A stretch of 14,529 nt of DNA from JACCQS01 sp050999295 (GTDB lineage Bacteria > Actinomycetota > Actinomycetes > Mycobacteriales > Geodermatophilaceae). Within the stretch, counting starts at the first letter, position 1; each line of letters starts with the position of its first letter. A program made the position numbers and the translations under genes. The stretch lies in assembly GCA_050999295.1 (NCBI GenBank), contig JBPCPI010000052.1:1-14529 (forward strand). Reading direction: 5' to 3'. The notes beneath the pieces are model-generated. The model saw only the letters and a program-made list of their open reading frames with translations. It did not search any database and was not told the DNA's origin. Positions 6,255-13,654 of the stretch are shown in pieces.

Positions 6255-9200
6255 CGCGGTGGCGACGATGCTGAGCTGGTCCGCCGAGAGCTTGGCTCGG
6301 GCGCTGAACCAGCCGCTCCCGACCGTCGAGCAGCGCGCTGTCATCGAAGCCCCGCTCGCGCCCGGGCTGGTCCTGGCCGGGGCGGGCTCGGGCAAGACCG
6401 AAACCATGGCCGCACGTGTGGTGTTCCTGATCGCCAATGGCCTGGTCGGACCCGACGACGTGCTCGGCCTGACCTTCACCCGCAAGGCCGCCGGGGAGCT
6501 GGCCGAGCGCATCCGCCACCGATTAGCGCAACTGGCCGGCGTCGTCGGGCTGTCGGCGGAACTTGTAGCGGCTCTGGAGATCGGGCGGCCGCGGGTGGCG
6601 ACGTACAACTCGTACGCCGCCGGCATCGTCATCGAACACGGGCCGCGGATCGGGACCGAGCCAAGCGCGGAGGTCATCGGTCAAGCCATGAGCTGGGGAC
6701 ATGCCGCGAGCCTGGTCGAGGACTACGCCGGGGACATGACCGACGTGCTGCTGGCGCCAAGCACCGTGACCATCGACGTGCTGGCCTTGTCGGCGGCGAT
6801 GGCTGAACACGAGGTGGACCCGGACGAGCTCCGGGACTTCACTGCTGCGTTGGGTTCTCGGATCGAGACGCTGCCACGGCTGCGGGCGGGCAAGGGTGCC
6901 GATCCGGTTTACGCCGACGTCCGCAAGATGCTCAACCGGCAGAACGTGCGGCTGCGTCTGCTGCCGTTGGTCGAGGCATACCGCGCCCGCAAGCGCTCGG
7001 CGGGTGTCATCGACTACTCGGACCAGGTCTCGCTGGCTGCTCGCATCGCCGGCGCATCGCCCGTGGTGGGGGCGTTGGAACGACAGCGGTACGGCGCGGT
7101 TCTGCTGGACGAGTTCCAGGACACCAGCTATGGCCAGCTCGAACTGATGTCACGCCTGTTCGGCGAGGGCCATCCGGTCACCGCCGTCGGGGATCCGTCG
7201 CAGGCGATCTACGGCTGGCGGGGGGCATCGACGGGAAACATGCGTGAGTTCAGCCGGCGCTTCGGCACCGGCACGCACTCACGGGCGGGGCGAGCCGAGG
7301 TGTTCCCGCTCTCGGTGAGCTGGCGAAACGGCGCGGGCATCCTCGGTATCGCCAACGACATCGCAAAGATCTGCGCCGACGAGCATCTCCCGGTCGTCAC
7401 CCTGACGCCGGCTCCGTCGCGAACGCATCCGGGTGAGATCGGCTGCGCGCTGCTGAACACCCAGATCGAGGAGGTGACGTGGCTGGCCGACGAGATCGCG
7501 AGGCGTTGGGCGGCTCGTTCCTCGGGTGAGTCCTTTGCCGTGCTGTCCCGGGCGCGGTCGTTGCTCCGGCCGGTGGCGGCTGCACTACGCGAGCGCGATG
7601 TTCCGGTCGAGGTACTCGGCCTGGGTGGTCTGATCGACGAGCCGGAAGTCACCGACGTCGTGGCGACGCTGCGCGTGATCTCCGATCCCAGCTCGGGCGA
7701 CGCGATCGGCCGCCTGCTGGTCGGCCCCCGTTGGCGGATCGGTCCCAGGGACCTGATGGCCCTGGGTCAGCGCGCCCGGTGGCTGACCCGCCAGCAACTG
7801 GCTGATCCCGACTCGCAGGCTTCGGGCGCCGTGGACCCGGCATCCGTGCCGCCCTTGGGCGCGTCGGAGGAGACCGGCAGCCTGATCGAGGCTCTCGATG
7901 ACCTGGGTCCGGCGTCGGCGTACTCGGATGCGGGCTACCGTCGACTGACCGCCCTGAGCCAGGAGTTGTCGCGGCTTCGCCGGCGCAGCGGTGTGTCATT
8001 GGCCGACCTGATCGACGATGTCGTCGCCACGCTCGGGCTGGGGATCGAAGTAGCCGTACGACCTGACGTGACGCACGCCCGGGCGCAAGCCCACCTGCAG
8101 GCGCTGCACGAGGTCGCCGAGGAGTTCACCCGGATCGCGGAGGTGCCCTCACTGACGGCATTCCTCAGCTACCTGGCCGCGGCCGAGGACGAGGAGCGCG
8201 GCCTGGAGCCCGGCGAGGTCCAGACCTCTGCTGAAGCGGTTTCGCTGCTCACCGTGCACGCTGCCAAGGGTCTCGAGTGGGATGTCGTGGCCGTGCCGGG
8301 GCTGACCAAGGACGTCTTCCCACAGAACGTCACCATGCGAACCGAGCACTGGCTGACCGACCCGGGGCATCTACCGGTCTCGCTGTGCGGTGATCGGGAC
8401 TACCTGCCCGATCTTGACCTGACCGGCGTCACCGACCAGAAGGCAGCCGAGACCGCCTACCTCGAGGCGAAGCGGGCGTACCAGGAGGCCGCCGGCATCG
8501 AGGAGTGGCGGTTGGCGTACGTGGCTGTGACTCGGGCGCGGAGCACATTGCTGTGTTCGGGGAGTTGGTGGACCCGCGATGCGAAGAAGCCGCGTGGCGC
8601 TTCGGCGATCCTCGAACTCGTTCGGGAACATGCACTCTCGGACGACCCCGAAGCCCGTGTCGACTCGGGGTGGGCAGCGCCTCCCGAAGACGAGACGACC
8701 AACCCGATGTCCGATGACTTCCCGGAACTCACCTGGCCGGTCGATCCGCTGCCACCGGCGCGCCGGAGGGCGCGGGATGCGGCCGCAGCGCTCGTGGCGA
8801 ACCCGCCCGAGGATCCGATGACGCTCGACTCGCTGGCCTGGGATGCCGAGGTCGACCTGCTGATCGCCGAGCGCGACCGGGAGCGGGCCACGACGATCGA
8901 CGTCGCCGTACCCGCGCAGCTCTCGGTGTCCGAACTCGTCGCGCTGCGCCGGGATCCGAACCGACTGGCCCGCTGGATCCGTCGGCCGCTCCCGGCGGCG
9001 CCGGCCCCGCTCGCCCGCCGCGGTACCGCATTCCATGCCTGGCTGGAGCAACGCTTCGGAGCCACCCGACTGGTCGACCTCGACGAACTTCCCGGTTCGG
9101 CCGATGAGGGCGCGGCCTCGGACGAGGATCTCGACGAACTCAAGACTGCCTTCCTCGCCAGCGAGTGGGCCGATCGGGAACCGGCCGAGGTCGAGGTCCC

Positions 9201-9507
9201 GTTCCACGTCCGGGTCGGTGCCGGGCTGGCACTGCGGGGTCGGATGGATGCTGTCTTCGGGGACGTGACATCCGGTTTCGAGGTTGTCGACTGGAAGACC
9301 GGAGCAGTGCCCGACGGTGTCGAGAAGCAGGCAGCTGCCATCCAGCTGGCCGCGTATCGGCTGGCCTGGGCGTCGTTGGCCGGGGTGGCCGTGGACCAGG
9401 TCAAGGCCGCCTTCGTCTACGTCCGGCACAACGAGACGGTACGTCCGGCCGACCTGGCCACCGCTGACGAACTCCTGTCCCTGGTGAGTTCGCTGCCCGC
9501 GGCGTGA
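6250..9507 (+). CDS. adnB: AdnB-type helicase-nuclease subunit (UvrD-like helicase plus PD-(D/E)XK nuclease)
   Basis: Second subunit of the expected AdnAB resection machine, 1085 residues. In mycobacteria the AdnB motor is the one that drives 3'-5' translocation. Helicase motifs are complete: Q28, Walker A G-A-G-S-G-K-T (44-50), motif Ia L-T-F-T-R-K-A-A (74-81), Walker B L-D-E-F-Q-D (286-291), motif III G-D-P-S-Q-A-I-Y (314-321), motif IV S-W-R-N-G with R359, motif V T-V-H-A-A-K-G-L-E-W (668-677) and motif VI V-A-V-T-R-A-R (758-764). The C-terminal nuclease has H929, D1000, D1014-W-K1016 and Q1032/Y1036. There is no cysteine cluster around this nuclease, unlike AdnA. The GTG at 6250 is 4 bp after the adnA stop with AGGTGA upstream; GTG 6259 and ATG 6268 are in-frame alternatives. 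The stop is one base from that of the convergent oxidoreductase gene. Confidence 0.92.
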   Translation: MSAVATMLSWSAESLARALNQPLPTVEQRAVIEAPLAPGLVLAGAGSGKTETMAARVVFLIANGLVGPDDVLGLTFTRKAAGELAERIRHRLAQLAGVVGLSAELVAALEIGRPRVATYNSYAAGIVIEHGPRIGTEPSAEVIGQAMSWGHAASLVEDYAGDMTDVLLAPSTVTIDVLALSAAMAEHEVDPDELRDFTAALGSRIETLPRLRAGKGADPVYADVRKMLNRQNVRLRLLPLVEAYRARKRSAGVIDYSDQVSLAARIAGASPVVGALERQRYGAVLLDEFQDTSYGQLELMSRLFGEGHPVTAVGDPSQAIYGWRGASTGNMREFSRRFGTGTHSRAGRAEVFPLSVSWRNGAGILGIANDIAKICADEHLPVVTLTPAPSRTHPGEIGCALLNTQIEEVTWLADEIARRWAARSSGESFAVLSRARSLLRPVAAALRERDVPVEVLGLGGLIDEPEVTDVVATLRVISDPSSGDAIGRLLVGPRWRIGPRDLMALGQRARWLTRQQLADPDSQASGAVDPASVPPLGASEETGSLIEALDDLGPASAYSDAGYRRLTALSQELSRLRRRSGVSLADLIDDVVATLGLGIEVAVRPDVTHARAQAHLQALHEVAEEFTRIAEVPSLTAFLSYLAAAEDEERGLEPGEVQTSAEAVSLLTVHAAKGLEWDVVAVPGLTKDVFPQNVTMRTEHWLTDPGHLPVSLCGDRDYLPDLDLTGVTDQKAAETAYLEAKRAYQEAAGIEEWRLAYVAVTRARSTLLCSGSWWTRDAKKPRGASAILELVREHALSDDPEARVDSGWAAPPEDETTNPMSDDFPELTWPVDPLPPARRRARDAAAALVANPPEDPMTLDSLAWDAEVDLLIAERDRERATTIDVAVPAQLSVSELVALRRDPNRLARWIRRPLPAAPAPLARRGTAFHAWLEQRFGATRLVDLDELPGSADEGAASDEDLDELKTAFLASEWADREPAEVEVPFHVRVGAGLALRGRMDAVFGDVTSGFEVVDWKTGAVPDGVEKQAAAIQLAAYRLAWASLAGVAVDQVKAAFVYVRHNETVRPADLATADELLSLVSSLPAA

Positions 9508-9517
9508 CTCAGCCGCG
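9498..9517. terminator. Hairpin spanning both convergent stop codons, possible bidirectional terminator
   Basis: CGCGGC (9498-9503) pairs perfectly with GCCGCG (9512-9517) around an 8-nt loop that holds the adnB TGA (9505-9507) and the complement of the opposing gene's stop (9509-9511). The symmetry would serve both strands. No T-tract follows on either side. Confidence 0.4.
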
Positions 9518-10396
9518 CGTGCGCCCGACAACCTCACCGAGCAGTCGGATCGAGTTCTCGGTGATCGGGCTCACGACCAGGATCACCTCATCAGCTCCAG
9601 CTCGGATCAGCTCGCCTAGATGCTCTTCGAGGTGTTCAGGTGCGATGCCCGGGACCTCTGGGGTGGCGGGACGCTCTCCGGCCGCAGGATCCACGACGAC
9701 CAGGACGCAGGCGCTGCGGGCGATGTCCTGGGGCTCGCGACCCGCCGCAACCGCGGCGTCGGTGATGCGCTCGTTGAGCGCTGCGAACCGATCAGGAGAG
9801 TTGCCGTACCAGTCGTACCAGGTGTTCCATGCGTCGACGTGCGGCAACGTGCGGGCGAGCATCCGCGGTCCGTTCGACCCGATCATGAGCGGTATGCGGC
9901 GGGAGGGTGCGGGAAGGAGGACCGCGTCGTGCGTGGTGAAGAACTCTCCCGCGACGGAGGAACGCTCGCCAGCCAGTAGCTCGCGGATGATCGTGAACGA
10001 CTCGGCGAAGCGCGCCACCGGCTGGTCATCCGGGATTCCGAACGCCCGGAACTCGGTCTTGTTCCAGCCTGCCCCGAGTCCGAAAACGAACCGGCCGCCG
10101 CTGACCTCGTCGACCGTGGCCGCCATTTTGGCCAGTAACCCGGGTGCGTGGAAGCCGACGCAGGCTACGAGCGGGCCAAGACAGACCCGCTCGGTCACCG
10201 CAGCCATGGCGGCCAGCAGTGTCCAGACTTCCCACGGCCCGCGTTCGGACCGTCCATCGCCCCGAAAGAGCAAGTGGTCGCCCAGCCAGATCGAGTCGAA
10301 GCCGACCTCCTCCGCGGCGCGCGCCATCGCCAGATACTCGGGCCAGCGGACATCGCGTTCCACCTCAGGCAATTGGATCCCCACCCGAAGCGCCAT
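9509..10396 (-). CDS. Luciferase-like (LLM class), probably F420-dependent oxidoreductase
   Basis: A 295-residue soluble TIM-barrel enzyme of the bacterial luciferase-like family; substrate unknown. The N-terminal strand V-G-I-Q-L-P, the block A-A-E-E-V-G-F-D-S-I-W-L-G-D-H (27-41), and the family signature G-L-G-A-G-W-N-x2-E-F-x-A-F-G (106-120) identify it. A further block P-L-M-I-G-S-N-G-P-R (169-178) fits the cofactor phosphate-binding region. Actinobacterial members of this size usually use F420 rather than FMN, but the sequence alone does not prove that. The ATG at 10396 has no ribosome binding site; TAGGCT sits 6 nt upstream, so a leaderless transcript is likely. The gene ends one base from the end of adnB on the other strand, so read-through from either side would give antisense RNA. 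Confidence 0.9.
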   Translation of the reverse strand: MALRVGIQLPEVERDVRWPEYLAMARAAEEVGFDSIWLGDHLLFRGDGRSERGPWEVWTLLAAMAAVTERVCLGPLVACVGFHAPGLLAKMAATVDEVSGGRFVFGLGAGWNKTEFRAFGIPDDQPVARFAESFTIIRELLAGERSSVAGEFFTTHDAVLLPAPSRRIPLMIGSNGPRMLARTLPHVDAWNTWYDWYGNSPDRFAALNERITDAAVAAGREPQDIARSACVLVVVDPAAGERPATPEVPGIAPEHLEEHLGELIRAGADEVILVVSPITENSIRLLGEVVGRTRG

Positions 10397-10402
10397 CGCG
10401 GC

Positions 10403-10408
10403 AGCCTA
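10403..10408 (-). promoter_or_regulatory. Candidate -10 hexamer (TAGGCT) for a leaderless oxidoreductase mRNA
   Basis: TAGGCT is followed by exactly 6 nt (GCCGCG) and the ATG at 10396. No Shine-Dalgarno sequence is present. No convincing -35 is seen. Confidence 0.45.
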
Positions 10409-10487
10409 CGAGCTAGCCCAGGCGGTCACGCGAGGCATTGACTGAACCCTGTGCAGCTCAAATCTCGTCGATCCGACTGCAGACGGT

Positions 10488-10772
10488 TCACTCAACCGCC
10501 GAGAGGGCCCGCCGCAGCGCGCGGCGGCCGGCGGCGGCAAGGAGCAGCGAAGCCGCCACGTTCCCGAGGATCGCGGCTCGAACAGCTGGTGGCGAACGCC
10601 GCTGATATGTCACCGGCTCGACCAGCGTCCCGGCAACGCAACCGAGGCCAAGCCCCAAGCACGCCATTCCGGCCGCCGCGCTTGGCTGCCCCCGTCGCGT
10701 CGAGGCGGCGGCGACCAGGGCTGCCACCGGCATCGGCTTTCGCCGACATGGCACGGTGTCCGACGTACTCAT
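10488..10772 (-). CDS. Small hypothetical membrane protein
   Basis: I do not recognise this family. The 94-residue reading frame has two hydrophobic segments suited to membrane helices, residues 31-52 (Gly/Ala/Leu-rich, ending T-L-V-E-P) and 64-82, joined by a short basic loop (Y-Q-R-R) and followed by a very basic tail (R-R-A-L-R-R). Positive charge in the loop and tail suggests that both face the cytoplasm unless a short helix at 13-23 also spans. The start is uncertain. The ATG at 10772 has only a weak GAGA upstream; an ATG at 10733 (residue 14) is an alternative that would remove the cysteine-containing basic N-terminus and leave more room for a divergent promoter. No frame for a plausible larger gene was found on the other strand. 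It lies 91 bp upstream of the oxidoreductase on the same strand and only 22 bp from the divergent DUF72 gene. Confidence 0.5.
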   Translation of the reverse strand: MSTSDTVPCRRKPMPVAALVAAASTRRGQPSAAAGMACLGLGLGCVAGTLVEPVTYQRRSPPAVRAAILGNVAASLLLAAAGRRALRRALSAVE

Positions 10773-10782
10773 TCCATCTCAC

Positions 10783-10788
10783 GGAGGG
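10783..10788 (+). promoter_or_regulatory. Ribosome binding site GGAGGG that decides the DUF72 start
   Basis: GGAGG ends 7 nt before the GTG at 10795 and supports that start over the in-frame GTG at 10756. It is also 5 nt from an ATG at 10793 in another frame, which would make only a 5-residue peptide before TAG at 10808-10810. Confidence 0.6.
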
Positions 10789-10794
10789 CGACAT

Positions 10795-11529
10795 GTGGGC
10801 GTTTGGATAGGGACCTCCGGTTGGAGCTACGGGCACTGGGACGGCGTCCTCTATCCACCTGGAACGCCACCGTGGCACCGGCTGGACCACTACGTACAGC
10901 GTTTCGGAACTGTCGAACTGAACAGCAGCTTCTATCGCTGGCCTAGGGATTCGGCCTTCGCCAGTTGGCGTCGACGGTTGCCGGACGGTTTCCAGCTCTC
11001 GGTCAAAGCGCCACGCGGGCTCACCCATGCCAAGCGCCTCTACGCACCCGAGCTGTGGGTGGAGCGGATCGCCAAGGGCTGGCACGAGTTGGGCGATCGT
11101 CGAGCGGTTCTCGTGGTGCAGCTGCGCCCTGACCATGAGCGTGACGACGCCCGGCTGGACTACTTCCTAACCCTCCTCCCGAACTGGATCCGCGTCGCCG
11201 TCGAGCTACGGCATCCCAGCTGGCAGGACGACGAGGTCTTCAGCCTGCTCGCCCGCCATGACGCCGCCTATTGTGTCCTCAGCGGTGCGACCCTGCCGTG
11301 CGTATTGCGGGCCACTTCGAGCGTGGTGTATATGCGGCTGCACGGGCCCGATCATCAGCACATGTACGCGGGCTCTTACTCGGATGCGGACCTGAGCTGG
11401 TGGGCCGATCGGATCCGGGAGTGGGAGCGCACCGGCAAGGACGTCTTCGCCTACTTCAACAATGATGGGTACGGCCACGCGGTGCGCAACGCCCAGACAC
11501 TGTGCGGGCTCCTGAGCCAGGCAGCATGA
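10795..11529 (+). CDS. DUF72 domain-containing protein
   Basis: A 244-residue protein of the DUF72 (YecE-like) family, a TIM-barrel-like fold of unknown activity. The diagnostic N-terminus W-I-G-T-S-G-W-S-Y-x2-W (4-15) is present. It is followed by V-E-L-N-S-S-F-Y (40-47), the S-V-K-A-P-R block with T-H (69-78), V-E-L-R-H-P-S-W near 138-145, Y-M-R-L-H-G-P (179-185) and Y-F-N-N-D (220-224), in the order seen in the family. The GTG start is chosen because it places the signature three residues from the N-terminus, as usual, and has a strong GGAGGG upstream. A longer start at 10756 would add 13 residues of non-family sequence. The gene is divergent from the small membrane protein and convergent with dinG, with 27 bp between stops. 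Acidic and aromatic residues are conserved, but no substrate can be assigned. Confidence 0.9.
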   Translation: MGVWIGTSGWSYGHWDGVLYPPGTPPWHRLDHYVQRFGTVELNSSFYRWPRDSAFASWRRRLPDGFQLSVKAPRGLTHAKRLYAPELWVERIAKGWHELGDRRAVLVVQLRPDHERDDARLDYFLTLLPNWIRVAVELRHPSWQDDEVFSLLARHDAAYCVLSGATLPCVLRATSSVVYMRLHGPDHQHMYAGSYSDADLSWWADRIREWERTGKDVFAYFNNDGYGHAVRNAQTLCGLLSQAA

Positions 11530-11556
11530 GGGCGGTGCCACAGCGCCGGCTTCGGC

Positions 11557-13641
11557 CTAGTAGTCGTCGCCATCGGGCGTCGCGGGGACAGCTGAGACCG
11601 CTTGCACCGCAACGGCCACCGGGTCTTTACCAGGTGGTGGAGCATCTCCGGCGGTGCGGGCGGCGGCATCCAGACGCCGTAGAGCGGCGAGTACGACGTC
11701 CCGATCGGTGGTGGGCCACAGCGGCGGCATCGATGCCCGTAGGTAGCCGGCATACCGCGCGGTAGCCAGCCGCGAGTCGAGGACCGCGACCACACCACGG
11801 TCGGCAGCCGTACGGATCAGTCGTCCCGACCCCTGAGCCAGCAGGAGGGCGGCGTGACTGGCCGATACAGACATGAAGCCGTTCCCGCCGGCCCGGGTCA
11901 CGGCAGTCGCTCGGGCAGACATCAGCGGGTCGTCGGGTCGGGGGAACGGGATGCGGTCGATGAGCACCAGCTGGCAGGTAGGTCCGGGTACGTCCACGCC
12001 CTGCCAGAGCGACAGCGTCCCGAACAGGCAGGTCCGCGCGTCGGCGGCGAACGCGGCCATCAAGGTCGGAGTCGCATCGTCGCCCTGACAAAGCACAGGC
12101 ACGTCGAGCCGCTCGCGCAACTCCTGCGCCGCGGCTTCGGCGGCCCGGCGGGAGGAGAACAGGCCGAGGGTACGTCCACCGGCAGCCTCGACCAGGGCGG
12201 CGATCTCGTCCATCCCGGGTGCGCCCAGCCCGTCCCGGCCGGGCGGCGGCAGATGCTTGGCGACGTAGACGATGCCTTGCCTCGGATAGTCGAACGGGCT
12301 GCCGACATCTCGGCCCGTCCAGGCCGGCGCATCCGTACCGGCCAGGCCCAGCGCCTCGGCCGTGGCATCGAAGCTGCCACCGACGGTCAGGGTGGCCGAG
12401 GTCACGAGCACCGTGCGCTCGGTGAAGAGTCGCTCACGCAGGAGGTCGGCCACCGACAAGGGAGCAACCTGCAACGTGCGCCGAGGAGCACCGGGCCCGT
12501 AGTCGGACACGGCCAACCAGGCGACGTCCTCAGCGGATTCCTTGGTGAGACGCTCGGAGACGTCGAAGATCTCGGACAATGCGCCCCTGGCGAGTTGCTG
12601 AGCGCCCTGGTTGCCGGCCGTTTCCAGGAGTGCGACCGAGGCGGGCAGTGCGGTCAATGCTTCGCGCGCGGCGTCGCGTACCGCAGCCACGGCGCGGTGC
12701 AGAGCCTCGGGCAGTACGTCGGTGAACCGTCCACCTTCCAAGTCCTCGAGAGCGGTGGCCAGGTCTGCCGCTGCGTCGGTGAGCCGATCGGAGTCCACTT
12801 CGGCGTGTCGGGCGGCCGCTGCAGCAGCGGCTGAGACCGCCGCGGAGGTCAGCTGGTCGGAGATCACCCCGGTGACCCGGTCGGCGAGTTCATGGGCTTC
12901 GTCGATGATCACGACCTGGTGGTTCGGGAGCATCGCTCGGCCCTCGAAGGCATCGATGGCCAGGAACGCGTGATTGGTCACGACGATGTCGGCGTCACGT
13001 GCCTTGGCGCGGGACAGCTCACTGAAGCAGGTCGCGGCATGCGGGCAACGTTGCCCACCCAGGCACTCGTGCGCGGTTACCGAGATCTGCCGCCAAGCGC
13101 GGTCCGGTACGCCCGGAACGAGTTCGGAGCGATCACCGGTCGTGGATGACTCCGCCCACTTCCGAAGCCGTACGACCGCTACCCCCGTTGCCGATGTCGG
13201 ACCGCTGGCGACGGGTGCTTCGAAGAGCGCGGGCTCCTCGCTGGGATAGCCGCCGGCGATCTTGTGTCGGCATGCGTAGTGCGCCCGACCCTTGACCAGC
13301 GCCACCTCGGCTCGTCTACACAGCAGTGGTTCCAGGGCATCGACGAGCACGGGCAGGTCTCGATCCACGATCTGGGCCTGCAGAGCCAGCGTTGCCGTGG
13401 ACACGACGACCGGTTCTCCGTTGAGCACTGCGTGCCGCAGAGCGGGGACGAGATAGGCCAGCGATTTCCCGGTTCCCGTGCCGGCTTGTACGAGGAGGTG
13501 TTCCTCGGTCCGGATCGCGTTCTCGACCGCCTCGGCCATCTGTTGCTGACCCGGCCTGGGGGTTCCATCAATCGTAGCCACGGCAACGGCCAGCAACTCG
13601 GTCACCGGCGGGATCGCCGGTGCTGGGGACCGATCGGACAC
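11557..13641 (-). CDS. dinG: ATP-dependent DNA helicase, DinG/XPD family
   Basis: A superfamily 2 iron-sulfur helicase of 694 residues, expected to unwind DNA 5'-3' and act on R-loops, G-quadruplexes or stalled forks. Walker A is A-G-T-G-T-G-K-S (53-60). The iron-sulfur domain has C124, C193, C199 and C205, close to the positions of the four cluster cysteines of E. coli DinG. The D-E-A-H box is at 247-250, S-A-T-L-T at 415-419, S-L-W-Q-G-V-D at 544-550 and Q-G-S-G-R-L-I-R at 603-610. It lacks the N-terminal exonuclease domain of the Firmicute DinG type. The segment at 264-300 is unusually rich in alanine. The start is GTG at 13641, 13 bp after the end of the DUF222 remnant; there is no ribosome binding site, but TACCCT lies 6 nt upstream, so the mRNA may be leaderless. 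A YoaA-like assignment is equally possible. Confidence 0.92.
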   Translation of the reverse strand: MSDRSPAPAIPPVTELLAVAVATIDGTPRPGQQQMAEAVENAIRTEEHLLVQAGTGTGKSLAYLVPALRHAVLNGEPVVVSTATLALQAQIVDRDLPVLVDALEPLLCRRAEVALVKGRAHYACRHKIAGGYPSEEPALFEAPVASGPTSATGVAVVRLRKWAESSTTGDRSELVPGVPDRAWRQISVTAHECLGGQRCPHAATCFSELSRAKARDADIVVTNHAFLAIDAFEGRAMLPNHQVVIIDEAHELADRVTGVISDQLTSAAVSAAAAAAARHAEVDSDRLTDAAADLATALEDLEGGRFTDVLPEALHRAVAAVRDAAREALTALPASVALLETAGNQGAQQLARGALSEIFDVSERLTKESAEDVAWLAVSDYGPGAPRRTLQVAPLSVADLLRERLFTERTVLVTSATLTVGGSFDATAEALGLAGTDAPAWTGRDVGSPFDYPRQGIVYVAKHLPPPGRDGLGAPGMDEIAALVEAAGGRTLGLFSSRRAAEAAAQELRERLDVPVLCQGDDATPTLMAAFAADARTCLFGTLSLWQGVDVPGPTCQLVLIDRIPFPRPDDPLMSARATAVTRAGGNGFMSVSASHAALLLAQGSGRLIRTAADRGVVAVLDSRLATARYAGYLRASMPPLWPTTDRDVVLAALRRLDAAARTAGDAPPPGKDPVAVAVQAVSAVPATPDGDDY

Positions 13642-13647
13642 TGGTCG

Positions 13648-13653
13648 AGGGTA
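13648..13653 (-). promoter_or_regulatory. Candidate -10 hexamer (TACCCT) for a leaderless dinG mRNA
   Basis: TACCCT is followed by 6 nt and the GTG at 13641. No Shine-Dalgarno sequence is present. The promoter would sit between the end of the DUF222 remnant and dinG, with its upstream part inside the remnant. Confidence 0.45.
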
Positions 13654-13654
13654 G

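Noticed and set aside
8371..9537. Minus-strand open frame (388 codons) opposite adnB
   Set aside because: Antisense to conserved AdnB nuclease sequence and overlapping the oxidoreductase 3' end; composition is that of a GC-rich shadow.
11530..11556. Possible terminator between DUF72 and dinG
   Set aside because: Only 4-bp stems (GGCG/CGCC or GCCG/CGGC) can be drawn, which are mutually exclusive and expected by chance at this GC content.
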